From a virus, in IMG/VR virus record IMGVR_UViG_3300043570_002364, positions 1 to 64,000 of that record: a DNA stretch of 64,000 nt. One strand, 5' to 3'. The notes under the pieces are model-generated. The model searched no databases. It had not been told where the DNA came from and saw only the letters and a program-made list of their open reading frames with translations. Numbering within the stretch: the first letter of the stretch is position 1; the number at the start of each line of letters is the position of its first letter. Below, piece after piece: positions 14,726-24,327 of the stretch. A program made the position numbers and the translations under genes.

Positions 14726-16072
14726 ATGCCGACAAGTTACCCAATATATAAAGATTTAGTTAGAAATTGGTTTTTACAGAATGTACCATTAAATACATTG
14801 ATTTTAGATGTAGGAGCTGGATGTGGCACTTATAGTGATTTACTGAGTGGTTATGGGTACAAAATGGATGCAGTGGAGATATGGAAGCCATATATTGACC
14901 AATATAAATTATGGGATAAATATTATATAGTTTATAATGAAAATATACTTACAATAGATTTTGATGTACTTGATGCGTATGATTTTTTTATTTTAGGAGA
15001 TGTTTTGGAGCATTTAACCGAAGAAGAAGGACAAGCGTTAATGCTTTTTTTAAAACAAAATAACAAAAAATATATTGTTGCAGTACCATATCAAATGGAA
15101 CAAGGTGAACATGAAGGTAATACACATGAAACCCATTTACAGCCAGACTTAACACCAGATATAATGAAGCAAAGGTACCCTGATTTAGAGCTTCTATATG
15201 GTAATAATTTTTATGGCTATTACATAAATAAAAAACCAAAACATGAAAAAGCTTTTGTACTTTATGCTGATGAGTCTTACCTTGATCTTGTGGATGCTTG
15301 TTGTCGTTCCATTAGAAATCATTCTAGCCTTCCTATATACGTTTATATGCTTAATTCTAAAGCTAAAGTAAATATTAAAAACACACAAACCATTGAATGG
15401 CAATGTGATGTAATACATTTAAAGAAAAGAAAAGAGTATATTGACAGAGAAGATAAACAAATATATAAACTACTTATTGAGAGGCCTAAGATAGTAGCAC
15501 ACGCTTTAGAGCATTTTGCTGAAACTGTTGCCTACATTGATACAGACAGCATAGCTACTGATAAAATAGATAACATGTTTGAATATTTTGATGTTGATTC
15601 TAGCTATCCTTATTTTACAGAAGGCATATATGAATATCTTATAGTTAATGGTCGTGGAGGAGCTGAAAGTAGGGAAGATTTAAGTGGTACATTGGAAGCA
15701 CCGGCTTGTGAATTATTTGGTATTAATCAACAAAATCGTGGGATGTATAAACAAACTGGTTATTTTGTAGCAGGGCAGAATTGTTTTGATTGGTTAGCTG
15801 AATGGGCTTGGATGTGTCAACACCCATCTACTATGAGAAACAATGCATGGTATGCACCTTTTAATGAGGAAACAATAGCTAATTGCCTTCTTTGGAAATA
15901 CAATCAACAAAAAGGATTGCCATACTGTTATATTAATGGATTGCATAATAAACTAGAATATAAAAACCATGAATATTTTCTTAAAGATTGGCAAAAGGTT
16001 CCATTAGAACAAAACCATTTATTTTATCATGGAGAAAAAGATATTAATAAACTAAACCAATTTAACCTATGA
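14726..16072 (+). CDS. Fused SAM methyltransferase-glycosyltransferase (448 aa)
   Basis: The N-terminal domain (about 1-165) is a class I methyltransferase, with ILDVGAGCGTY at residues 26-36 and GDVLEHL at 91-97. The C-terminal domain (about 170-448) looks like a GT-A glycosyltransferase, with YIDTDSIA (DTD at 272-274) and conserved aromatic and acidic residues later (ACELFGIN, NEETIANCLLW). The fusion suggests sequential sugar transfer and methylation of the same glycan. It overlaps the next gene by 4 bp. Confidence 0.82.
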   Translation: MPTSYPIYKDLVRNWFLQNVPLNTLILDVGAGCGTYSDLLSGYGYKMDAVEIWKPYIDQYKLWDKYYIVYNENILTIDFDVLDAYDFFILGDVLEHLTEEEGQALMLFLKQNNKKYIVAVPYQMEQGEHEGNTHETHLQPDLTPDIMKQRYPDLELLYGNNFYGYYINKKPKHEKAFVLYADESYLDLVDACCRSIRNHSSLPIYVYMLNSKAKVNIKNTQTIEWQCDVIHLKKRKEYIDREDKQIYKLLIERPKIVAHALEHFAETVAYIDTDSIATDKIDNMFEYFDVDSSYPYFTEGIYEYLIVNGRGGAESREDLSGTLEAPACELFGINQQNRGMYKQTGYFVAGQNCFDWLAEWAWMCQHPSTMRNNAWYAPFNEETIANCLLWKYNQQKGLPYCYINGLHNKLEYKNHEYFLKDWQKVPLEQNHLFYHGEKDINKLNQFNL

Positions 16073-16269
16073 CACCAAAAGAAAAAGCAGATAAACTATG
16101 TATGAGATTCTTAATAGAAACAACTACTGATATACCATATGGAGTAAATAAAATTATTGCTAAAGAATGTGCATTAATAGCTGTAAATGAAATAATGAAA
16201 GCAGGTATTAATCCTATTGATAGAGTTTTTTATTGGGAAGAAGTTAAAAAAGAAATAGAAGCATTATGA
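16069..16269 (+). CDS. Small helical protein (66 aa), related in form to the one at 61143
   Basis: An all-helical protein with AKECALIAVNEIMKAG and FYWEEVKKEIEAL. The protein encoded at 61143-61343 has the same ending pattern (FYWCNVKNALEKI) and similar length. Small proteins of this shape recur as overlapping gene partners in Bacteroidetes phages. It overlaps both neighbours by 4 bp, so all three are translated together. Function unknown. Confidence 0.65.
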   Translation: MTPKEKADKLCMRFLIETTTDIPYGVNKIIAKECALIAVNEIMKAGINPIDRVFYWEEVKKEIEAL

Positions 16270-18272
16270 GAATATTATTTTTAGCTCCTCACTTATCAAC
16301 GGGGGGATGTCCACAATTCATATTAAAAAGAATCCAAAGTCTTAAAGATTATACCGAAAATGAATATTATGTAGTTGAATATCAATGTCATAGCTTGGAT
16401 TTTGTGGTGCAACGTGATGCTATAAAAAGTTTACTAGGAGAAAACTTTACTACTTTGTATGAGGATAAAATGGAGCTATTTAAAGTAATTGAGCAGTGGC
16501 AACCAGACATCATTCATATAGACGAACCATCAGAAAGATTAGATAGACAGATGATAGCTAAACTTTATAATCCTAATAGAAAATATAGAATAGTAGAAAC
16601 AATACATGACGTTGCTTTTAATCCTAATGAAGAAAAATTATTTCATCCTGATTTATATGCTTTTTGTACGCCATACCATGAGCAAACATTTTCAAATATG
16701 GAATCTAAGTTTGTTACAATACAATATCCAATAGATAAACAAGAAGTAAATGCAGTAAAAGATGGCAAACATGTTCTTAATGTAGGCTTATGGACTAGGG
16801 GTAAAAATCAAGGAGAAGGACTTGAGATTGCTCGCAAATATCCTAACATGACATTTCATTTTGTTGGTTCCCAAGCTGGGAACTTTAAAGATTATTGGGA
16901 ACCATTGATGAAAGATATACCAGATAATGTAAAGGTATGGGGAGAAAGAAAAGATGTTGATACTTTTATGGAGATGGCTGATATTTTTATGTTTAATAGC
17001 ACTTGGGAATGTAACCCTTTAGTTTTGCGTGAGGCCATAAGCTATGGTTTACCTATCATAGCTAGAAACTTACCTCAATATGGTGATATGTTTATCAAAT
17101 ACATACAGCCAATAGATACAGATTTACGTACATTAAAATGTACATACAATGTACCTACAGACAATACCACACCAATATTTGCTTTTGCTCATGAAACAGC
17201 TTATAAGAAATTATTAGAATTACCTATTCAAAAACAAAAGGTAAAAATTATTCAGCATTTTGTGGACAATCCCTTTTTGGAAATTAAGGGGATTTCGGAT
17301 AGTAATTTTAAAGTTCAATTTTTGGATGAAAAAGGTAGTATTGCTTATGAAAACACAATAAAAGCAAACTCTTGGGTTAAATTAAACCGGCAATATTTTA
17401 CCGCATGGACAGCTAAAGTTTGGCAGGATGGACATCTGATTTACAAAAACACCTTAAATCTGACCAATAAGAGGGTTTTTATAGTATTGGATAGTAAATC
17501 CCTAGGAGATACAATTGCATGGGCGGGATATGCCTTAAAGTTCCAGGAAAAGCATAATTGCCATGTGGTAATGTCCAGTTTTTGGAATAAAATACTGGAC
17601 TACCCAGAATTAGAGTTAGTTGAGCCTGGTGCCACTGTTAATTGTTATGCCTTATATAGGATTGGATGGAAGTGGGATGAGAATAAAGAACCTGTGAGAT
17701 GCAATACTATACCATTACAGCAAGCCGCTACCAATATACTTGGATTAGATTACAAAGAAGTTAAGCCGAAGCTTAAAGATACATACGAAATACCTAGACA
17801 ACCTGTTTATGTTGCAATTGCCACTAATTCTACAATGGAATGTAAGTTTTGGACTAGGGAAGGATGGCAAACAATTATAAACTATCTACATGAATTAGGC
17901 TATGATGTGTATAATGTTTCTAAAGAAGATAACCCTTTTGATAATTGTACCAAAATAGATGATACTTCTATTGAAAATACAATGGATGTAATTGCAGGAG
18001 CTAAAATTTTTATCGGACTCAGTTCGGGATTATCGTGGGTTGCGTGGGCTTTAAATAAAAAGGTGGTAATGATTTCTAACTTTACCGAAGCAGACCATGA
18101 ATTTGATTGCTACCGAGTAACTAAGCCTGATGTATGTAATGGATGTTGGAATGATCCTAAGATTAAATTAGATCCATATTGGGATTGGTGCCCAAGAAAT
18201 AAAGACTTTGAATGTCAAAGGTCAATACCGGCTAGTATGGTTATAGATAAAATAAAAGAAGCAGGTTTTTAG
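16266..18272 (+). CDS. GT4 glycosyltransferase fused to Aah/TibC-type O-heptosyltransferase (668 aa)
   Basis: Residues about 1-300 are a GT-B, GT4-like glycosyltransferase (LFLAPHLSTGGCPQFILK at the start, NVGLWTRGKN near 180, ECNPLVLREAISYGLPII in the C-lobe). Residues about 331-668 match the autotransporter strand-loop-strand O-heptosyltransferase family (TibC, Aah): FVDNPFLEIKG, SLGDTIAWAGYAL, GLSSGLSWVAWAL, and a four-cysteine finger C624-x2-C627-x14-C642-x7-C650. In that family the cysteines bind iron and the enzyme adds heptose to Ser/Thr of autotransporters. Its likely targets here are the phage's own Thr-rich virion proteins (inferred). Confidence 0.88.
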   Translation: MRILFLAPHLSTGGCPQFILKRIQSLKDYTENEYYVVEYQCHSLDFVVQRDAIKSLLGENFTTLYEDKMELFKVIEQWQPDIIHIDEPSERLDRQMIAKLYNPNRKYRIVETIHDVAFNPNEEKLFHPDLYAFCTPYHEQTFSNMESKFVTIQYPIDKQEVNAVKDGKHVLNVGLWTRGKNQGEGLEIARKYPNMTFHFVGSQAGNFKDYWEPLMKDIPDNVKVWGERKDVDTFMEMADIFMFNSTWECNPLVLREAISYGLPIIARNLPQYGDMFIKYIQPIDTDLRTLKCTYNVPTDNTTPIFAFAHETAYKKLLELPIQKQKVKIIQHFVDNPFLEIKGISDSNFKVQFLDEKGSIAYENTIKANSWVKLNRQYFTAWTAKVWQDGHLIYKNTLNLTNKRVFIVLDSKSLGDTIAWAGYALKFQEKHNCHVVMSSFWNKILDYPELELVEPGATVNCYALYRIGWKWDENKEPVRCNTIPLQQAATNILGLDYKEVKPKLKDTYEIPRQPVYVAIATNSTMECKFWTREGWQTIINYLHELGYDVYNVSKEDNPFDNCTKIDDTSIENTMDVIAGAKIFIGLSSGLSWVAWALNKKVVMISNFTEADHEFDCYRVTKPDVCNGCWNDPKIKLDPYWDWCPRNKDFECQRSIPASMVIDKIKEAGF

Positions 18273-18286
18273 CCTGCTTTATTTTT
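18259..18286. terminator. Intrinsic terminator between convergent genes
   Basis: A 7-bp stem (AAGCAGG at 18259-18265 with CCTGCTT at 18273-18279) is followed by a T-rich run on the plus strand. The stop codon of the heptosyltransferase gene (18270-18272) lies in the loop. The opposing gene ends at 18285, so the hairpin may also serve the minus strand. Confidence 0.75.
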
Positions 18287-18746
18287 ATACGTTTGGAGAC
18301 ATAGAGTCTGGTACAGATTCTTTTTTAGGTTCTTCTTTTTTAAGAAGCTTTTCCAATAAAACAGGATAATAATCATCTGTTACTATATTGAATAACTCTT
18401 CAACATCTAAATTAGGAACTTCAATATCTTTTTCAATCCCTCCTAATTCATCTAGCTTATTAAGCAATTCTGGTCTATGATCTTCTGGTACAAGATACTG
18501 CCCATCTTTTTCTTCCCCTTTTCCCTCTGCTATCATTTCTTTAAATACGTCTAAACTGCTTTCATCAAAAGCTTTTTTTTCTTCAATTAACTTTTTGTTA
18601 AGCTGAGCATTTAAAATATACTTAATCTTAATTGACAACTTCTGCATAAGCAGACCTGTATTACTCCTTTCACCAGTTTGCTGGTTAACAACCCTTCCAT
18701 TTAATTCATCAAACAAAATGGAAATTTCCGATAATGTTAATTTCAT
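18285..18746 (-). CDS. Conserved phage protein downstream of the fibre genes (153 aa)
   Basis: A charged helical protein (ISILFDELNGRVVNQQTGE and QKLSIKIKYILNAQLNKKLI) with an acidic C-terminus. I associate the pattern with an uncharacterised phage family found in structural or late regions. It has its own promoter-like element (18763-18770). It may be an assembly factor rather than a structural protein. Confidence 0.65.
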   Translation of the reverse strand: MKLTLSEISILFDELNGRVVNQQTGERSNTGLLMQKLSIKIKYILNAQLNKKLIEEKKAFDESSLDVFKEMIAEGKGEEKDGQYLVPEDHRPELLNKLDELGGIEKDIEVPNLDVEELFNIVTDDYYPVLLEKLLKKEEPKKESVPDSMSPNV

Positions 18747-18762
18747 ATTTTATATTTTAAGA

Positions 18763-18770
18763 CAAAGTTA
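18763..18770 (-). promoter_or_regulatory. -7 element TAACTTTG
   Basis: On the minus strand TAACTTTG lies 17 bases before ATG 18746. Immediately upstream is an AATT-rich repeat block (18771-18800) that resembles those beside the promoters at 14654-14711 and 61004. No clear -33 motif is visible. Confidence 0.5.
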
Positions 18771-18794
18771 TATTAATTAAATTAAATTAAAAAA

Positions 18795-19133
18795 TTAAAT
18801 TAATATAGTTGTTGTAGTTGTAATTGGGGCTTGAGTTGTAGTTGTAGTTGTAGTTGTTGTAACATCACCTATAATTATTAAATTAAGTTGTTCAGCTACC
18901 CAATCCCAAGCATATTGATTTGTTTGCCAATCTGCATAAGCTTGCCCTGTCATTATAAGTTGACCTGATGCTAATGGAACCATTAAAAATGCCGTATCAG
19001 AACTTGCATTTCCAATTCCATAATAAAATGAGGCTTCTGATTTTAAATTATCACCTTGGACATAGGCATTTAAAATATTTGCTTGTACTTCTAGGCCATT
19101 AGACCATACCGTAACTGGTTCAATTTGTTTCAT
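18795..19133 (-). CDS. Virion-type protein with C-terminal Thr tract (112 aa)
   Basis: A globular domain of about 90 residues (VWSNGLEVQANILNAYVQG, WDWVAEQLNLIIIGD) is followed by a tail of nine Thr, then QAPI and five more Thr, ending in ILI. The Thr tract is a form of the stalk found in six other proteins here. It sits at the end of the fibre gene cluster, so it is probably a tail or fibre accessory protein. The Thr residues are candidate glycosylation sites. Confidence 0.75.
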   Translation of the reverse strand: MKQIEPVTVWSNGLEVQANILNAYVQGDNLKSEASFYYGIGNASSDTAFLMVPLASGQLIMTGQAYADWQTNQYAWDWVAEQLNLIIIGDVTTTTTTTTTQAPITTTTTILI

Positions 19134-19151
19134 TTTTTTTATTTTTATAAT

Positions 19152-19511
19152 TTAAGAAATAGGGGTTGGAGCATTTCTAGTAGAAAAAGGAGGATTAATA
19201 TAAATAAAATTCTCAGTTTTCTTTTTATATGTTAATATAGCGTCTAATCTCATATTTATAAATTCTTGATTTAATAAAGATTCAAGCCACGCTGATACGA
19301 TTTCTGTTGAAAGTTCTGATATTGGCGTAAAATTATCTGGATTGGGAGCTGGTATTTTAGTTTCTCCTACAAAATCAGCCTCGTATTTTTTACCATCAAT
19401 TTCCTCTACTACCCTTTTAATATAATGTACTTTATATACAATATTTTCCATGCCGTCTTTATTGGGTATAATAGCAGAGTCAATAATTCTCCATGTATAT
19501 ATCTTACTCAT
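19152..19511 (-). CDS. Conserved phage tail-region protein (119 aa)
   Basis: It begins SKIYTWRIIDSAIIPNKDGM and contains VYKVHYIKRVVEE and FVGETKIPAPNPDNFTPIS. This pattern (tryptophan-led strand, then W-containing C-terminal helix) belongs to a small family found in phage tail regions. No enzymatic motif. It starts 2 bp before the end of the giant fibre gene and is probably a fibre chaperone or small structural protein. Confidence 0.65.
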   Translation of the reverse strand: MSKIYTWRIIDSAIIPNKDGMENIVYKVHYIKRVVEEIDGKKYEADFVGETKIPAPNPDNFTPISELSTEIVSAWLESLLNQEFINMRLDAILTYKKKTENFIYINPPFSTRNAPTPIS

Positions 19512-19512
19512 A

Positions 19513-22500
19513 TTATGCGTTTAATAATTGGTTAATCTTTGTTTCTAATAGCTCTATTCTTGCATTAGCATCTGTTAGTTTTTGATTTAATTCTTTAAAG
19601 CCCTCTATAAAGATACCAGATAAGTCATTGTAACTTACAGTAAGTGTATCAGTTTCTTCATGATAAAGTACAGCTTCAGGACAAACTTCTTGAACTTCTT
19701 GTGCGATAACACCAATGTGTGCTTTTTGTTCTGTATCTATAATCCAACTATAATAAACACCTCTTAGTTGTAATATTTTATTAAGAGCATTGTCAACAGT
19801 TACGACATTTTCTTTTAGTCTAGCATCTGATATAGGGTTAAATGAAACAGCATAAGATATTGCATCACACCATGTATCGTTTGTAATTCTATGTTTACCA
19901 TTAGTACAAGCTCTTACCCAGTCGTATGTTTCAGAACCATTTATACCAACGCAATCATTTGCTCTAGATAAATATATAGTCCAACCACTTCCATTTTCAA
20001 CATATATTCCTCCTTGTCCATTCTCAAACATTAAATTATTCCAAAAACCAGAGTTATCTATAACATTTATACCGCAATAGCCTCCTTTGTTATAACCATA
20101 AACCTCCCATGTACCATGAGATGCAGATGTGCTTCTTCTAAAATGAGATCCATAATCCTGATTGTACACTCCGCTATCCCCATAGTTTCTAAACCAACCA
20201 GTATTATATGCATTATCCATATACATAGCGGCAGGAACAGTTAAATTACCACTCATATCAAGTTGCAATCTATTAGGGCCAGCACTCCATCCACCTATTC
20301 TAAACACATTGTCAGAATCAAGGCCCATATTGATAGCATATGCTCCACTTCTATGAAATGACATTTGAGCACCATTGCCACCAGTTGAATATACAACTAA
20401 TCCTACGTTGTTAGTACTACCTGTATTACCGTTACCAATGAAGTTATTTTGAGCACCTGTCCATGTATTAGTAGTAGTAAGTCCGCCTGCATATGAAGAA
20501 TAGTTAGCAACAGTTAATACAGCACTATTAGCAGAAAATAATGAACCAGCATATAATGCTTTACTTCCTGTACCACTACCTATAATTACAGAACCTCCAT
20601 CATAATAATTTAATTCTAATGGATCTGCTCCTCTACCATTGATTGTATCTGCATAAACATTTCTACCAAGAAAACCATATGTTTGGTCTCCCGTAAATTT
20701 CATGTTATTATAAACTATATCTGAAGCAACATATAAATTATAAGCTACTCTAACATGATTATCTCCGTTACCTACTGAAAATATTTCAGTACCTCCTCCA
20801 GCACCTCCAGCAAAGTTATTATAAAATCTTGTACCACCATAAGTAGTCATTGCTCCTATTCTAATACCAGTATGATAATTTATTGTAAGCTTAGAATAGT
20901 TACCTCCTATATTTTCTTGTTCAGTAAATATACCATAAGTTCTTAATGAGGAAGCTTCTATACCACCAAATGAAATACCATTACTTGTTCCGGTTGGGCT
21001 TAAGTAAGGTGTAGCACCAGATGAGCCAAAATTAAGAATACCACTAAGATTATTTTGACTAGAACTAGTATAAACACCATTTGTTACTGTAGCAGCATTA
21101 CCTGTTGTATTATCAGAAACTCTTGCACTATCTACTCTTACACCATAAGTACCTGCTCCATTCCATCCCATTAATGTAGGGTATTGACTAGACCAAGCTA
21201 CTTGTGAATTTGTATTATTTACAGAAGTTCCGCTAGGAGAAGTACTTTGTGATGCATCAAATATAACATGAGCATTACCATAATTTTTCCAAGCCAACAT
21301 TCCAACAACATTATTAATAACTGTAGAGTCATTCCAAGTAGATTGACTTCTTGCGTACACATAAACTCCATCTGTTATTTGACTTCTAAAATGAGCAGGT
21401 GTTGATTTTCTTAAATAATTATCACTTGTATTTTGTGTCCATATTTGACCTATAGTAGGATTTTCTGAATTACCCGCAGAAGCATTAAAATAACTTCCAA
21501 AAATATAAGCACCTGTAATATTACCAGCTGCATTAATTGTTGAAATAAAAGTAGCTGCACCTGTTGTAGATAATGAAACTGCTTTAACATTCCCTGCACT
21601 CATATTAGTATATAATTCTACTATGCCATCTGAACCATAAAATGCACCATTACCTGAAGTTGAATTTGCTATTATACCAAAACGACCTGTATTATTAGTA
21701 TTATCAGTAAAAATAATATTAGAAACATAGGTATTAGATGATAATGCAGGTATAAAAAATGTAGCTGCACCTGTTGAAGCTGATATTCTTGCTCTTTGTG
21801 TATCAGCAGTTCCCCAAATTAAATCACCTCCGTTTCTAGTTCCTATTGCAAAGTTTCCGGCATAATTACTGAAAAACAAAGCCAAATTTGCTCTTGAAAT
21901 ACCAAAATCGGTACCTGTTGCAGCAGTTGAATATTGTCTGAAATAAGAAGTAGCTGTTGAACTATTGTTCCTTACCGCTATTTCCGCATAATCAGTTGAA
22001 CTATTTGTTTGTAACAAGAAAGAAGCGGCAGCAGCAGCATTATACACATGTAAATTTGCTAAAATACTAGCCCCAGTAATATTTATACCAATAGAACCTC
22101 CATTGTCATATATAGCACTATTTCCTATTGTTGTGCCTGAACCTGTAAATTTAGGGACATAACTTGTTGTACCACTAAATGAAGAACTTGTTCCACTTGT
22201 TCCTGAGCTACCATCTGTTCCTGAGGTACCTGAAGATCCATCTGTTCCTGATGTACCATTTAAACCACTAGTTCCGCTTGTTCCCGTAGTCCCTGATGTG
22301 CCACTTGTAGCAGAAGTACCTGACGTACCTGTGGTTCCACTAGTCCCTGAAACACCACTTGTGCCACTAGAGCCAGATGTCCCTGTGGTTCCGCTTGTAC
22401 CATTTGTACCGTCTAAACCAGAAGTTCCGCTTGTACCAGAAGTACCTGCGCTTCCAGTTTCACCGCTAGTTCCTGATGTACCTGTAACACCACTAGTTCC

Positions 22501-24315
22501 TGATGTACCATTTGTACCATCTATACCACTAGTTCCTGAAGAACCTGCTGAACCAGACGATCCAGTTCCACCACTTGTACCAGAACTACCGCTTGTGCCA
22601 GTAGTACCTGAAGAACCTGAAGTCCCTGTACTACCACTTGTTCCACTAGTACCACCTGTTCCGTCTGTAGCTGAAGTACCGCTAGTACCACTTGTGCCAC
22701 TAGTGCCTGTGGTTCCAGATGTCCCAGATGTAGCAGATGTACCGCTAGATCCACTTACCCCACTGCTTCCACTTGTTCCTGTGCTACCACTTGTTCCACT
22801 AGTTCCACCAACACCAGAAGTTCCTGAAGAACCACTTGTTCCTGAAGGAGCATTAAATGTGGTTTGTGCGTATGAATAATTACTTGTTCCTTCTGTATAG
22901 AATGTAATATTTTTAGATGAACCACCAGCATGCCTAACATATATTTGACAATAAAGCCTATCAGTAGAAAGTATTGCTGTTTGAGGCAAAAATAAATCCA
23001 TGAAAAACTCTCTAATAACATTACTTGTCATTGATTCAGTATCAACATTAGTTGTTCCAAGAAGTGTTGCACTTCCACCAGTAGAATTACATTTGTAAAA
23101 CTCTACATCCACCTGCAAAGTGTCATTTGCATTCATTGACAAATGTAAAACCCAAGCCCAAAGCCCTGAAGGTATATTTGTTATATTTGGAATATTTGAA
23201 TCTGTAGCATAAGTAGCAAGAAGAGTTCTTGTGCTACCTGCAACGCTTGCTGTTACAGTTTGTTCAGCAGCACTAGTTCCAATTGGAGACCACTGTTTAT
23301 ATGTTGGAGTGCCAAATGCACTATCTGTATTTAATGATTGATTTAGATAATATACAAGTCCTCCAGATATACCATTTATACCTGATGTACCAGCCGTACC
23401 TGAAGTACCACTTGTACCACTTGTTCCGCTAGATCCACTAGTACCTGTAGTTCCTGACGAACCACTAGTTCCTGTTGAACCAGAAGTACCAGAGCTACCA
23501 GAAGTAGCTGAAGTACCAGAAGTTCCGCTAGTACCACCTGTACCATCCGTCCCAGATGTCCCTGAAGTACCACTAGTCCCAGATGTTCCTGAAGTTCCTG
23601 TAGTCCCACTTGTACCGGATGAGCCAGAAGTACCTGTCGTACCGCTAGTTCCTGAAGTGCCGCTTGTCCCTCCTGTTCCATCTGTTGCAGAAGTTCCAGA
23701 AGTGCCGCTTGTCCCACTTGTACCATCACTACCACTTGTACCACTTGTACCTGAAGTCCCTGACGTTCCAGAAGTTCCACCTGTTCCATCTGTCGCACTC
23801 GTACCACTAGTTCCTGTAGTACCGCTTGTACCACTGCTGCCGCTAGTTCCTGAAGAACCAGAAGTTCCAGTCGTACCGCTTGTACCACTTGTTGCAGATG
23901 TACCAGAAGTACCACTTGTACCACCTGTGCCATCCGTACCACTAGTCGCAGAAGTTCCAGAAGTTCCAGTCGTACCACTTGTGCCTGTGGTTCCTGATGT
24001 ACCACTTGTACCACCAGTACCATCTGTTGCTGAAGTACCACTTGTGCCGCTAGTACCTGATGTACTTGAGCTACCAGAACTACCAGAGCTACCAGAACTA
24101 CCTGCTGTTGCAGAAGTCCCAGAGGTTCCAGATGTACCTGTAGTGCCTGACGTACCAGAGGTTCCTCTAGTCCCGGAAGTGCCAGAGGTTCCAGAAGTTC
24201 CGGATGTGCCTATAGTGCCAGAAGTATCAGCAGATACTAAACCACCTACAGCTACCAAGATACCGTTTTCTTTTCTTAATTGAAATTCTCCAGTAATTAA
24301 ATTTTGTACGGCCAC
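19513..24315 (-). CDS. Giant collagen-like tail fibre with S74 intramolecular chaperone (1600 aa)
   Basis: Residues about 33-320 and 490-715 are Gly-Xaa-Yaa triplets, mostly GTS, GSS or GTT, which should form collagen-like triple helices. A compact domain (about 320-490) lies between them. The remainder is a beta-rich receptor-binding-type region. The C-terminus (about 1490-1600) is a peptidase S74 domain: ISDARLKEN with S1496-D1497 at the expected cleavage site, then a helical ELNQKLTDANARIELLETKI trimerisation tail. Such domains fold trimeric fibres and then cut themselves off. The Ser/Thr-rich triplets are possible glycan sites. Confidence 0.92.
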   Translation of the reverse strand: MAVQNLITGEFQLRKENGILVAVGGLVSADTSGTIGTSGTSGTSGTSGTRGTSGTSGTTGTSGTSGTSATAGSSGSSGSSGSSSTSGTSGTSGTSATDGTGGTSGTSGTTGTSGTTGTSGTSATSGTDGTGGTSGTSGTSATSGTSGTTGTSGSSGTSGSSGTSGTTGTSGTSATDGTGGTSGTSGTSGTSGTSGSDGTSGTSGTSGTSATDGTGGTSGTSGTSGTTGTSGSSGTSGTTGTSGTSGTSGTSGTSGTDGTGGTSGTSGTSATSGSSGTSGSTGTSGSSGTTGTSGSSGTSGTSGTSGTAGTSGINGISGGLVYYLNQSLNTDSAFGTPTYKQWSPIGTSAAEQTVTASVAGSTRTLLATYATDSNIPNITNIPSGLWAWVLHLSMNANDTLQVDVEFYKCNSTGGSATLLGTTNVDTESMTSNVIREFFMDLFLPQTAILSTDRLYCQIYVRHAGGSSKNITFYTEGTSNYSYAQTTFNAPSGTSGSSGTSGVGGTSGTSGSTGTSGSSGVSGSSGTSATSGTSGTTGTSGTSGTSGTSATDGTGGTSGTSGSTGTSGSSGTTGTSGSSGTSGGTGSSGSAGSSGTSGIDGTNGTSGTSGVTGTSGTSGETGSAGTSGTSGTSGLDGTNGTSGTTGTSGSSGTSGVSGTSGTTGTSGTSATSGTSGTTGTSGTSGLNGTSGTDGSSGTSGTDGSSGTSGTSSSFSGTTSYVPKFTGSGTTIGNSAIYDNGGSIGINITGASILANLHVYNAAAAASFLLQTNSSTDYAEIAVRNNSSTATSYFRQYSTAATGTDFGISRANLALFFSNYAGNFAIGTRNGGDLIWGTADTQRARISASTGAATFFIPALSSNTYVSNIIFTDNTNNTGRFGIIANSTSGNGAFYGSDGIVELYTNMSAGNVKAVSLSTTGAATFISTINAAGNITGAYIFGSYFNASAGNSENPTIGQIWTQNTSDNYLRKSTPAHFRSQITDGVYVYARSQSTWNDSTVINNVVGMLAWKNYGNAHVIFDASQSTSPSGTSVNNTNSQVAWSSQYPTLMGWNGAGTYGVRVDSARVSDNTTGNAATVTNGVYTSSSQNNLSGILNFGSSGATPYLSPTGTSNGISFGGIEASSLRTYGIFTEQENIGGNYSKLTINYHTGIRIGAMTTYGGTRFYNNFAGGAGGGTEIFSVGNGDNHVRVAYNLYVASDIVYNNMKFTGDQTYGFLGRNVYADTINGRGADPLELNYYDGGSVIIGSGTGSKALYAGSLFSANSAVLTVANYSSYAGGLTTTNTWTGAQNNFIGNGNTGSTNNVGLVVYSTGGNGAQMSFHRSGAYAINMGLDSDNVFRIGGWSAGPNRLQLDMSGNLTVPAAMYMDNAYNTGWFRNYGDSGVYNQDYGSHFRRSTSASHGTWEVYGYNKGGYCGINVIDNSGFWNNLMFENGQGGIYVENGSGWTIYLSRANDCVGINGSETYDWVRACTNGKHRITNDTWCDAISYAVSFNPISDARLKENVVTVDNALNKILQLRGVYYSWIIDTEQKAHIGVIAQEVQEVCPEAVLYHEETDTLTVSYNDLSGIFIEGFKELNQKLTDANARIELLETKINQLLNA

Positions 24316-24327
24316 TAGTTAATATTT

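Noticed and set aside
22298-22879. Plus-strand open frame rich in VPLVPEVP repeats (and a second one at 23657-24283)
   Set aside because: It is the antisense reading of the GTSGTSG tracts of the fibre gene. Valine-proline periodicity follows directly from the complement of Gly-Thr-Ser codons, and there is no promoter-like element or independent start signal.
19513-24315. Diversity-generating retroelement target
   Set aside because: No reverse transcriptase gene, template repeat or A-biased variable repeat is visible in the window. The repeats are collagen-type triplets.
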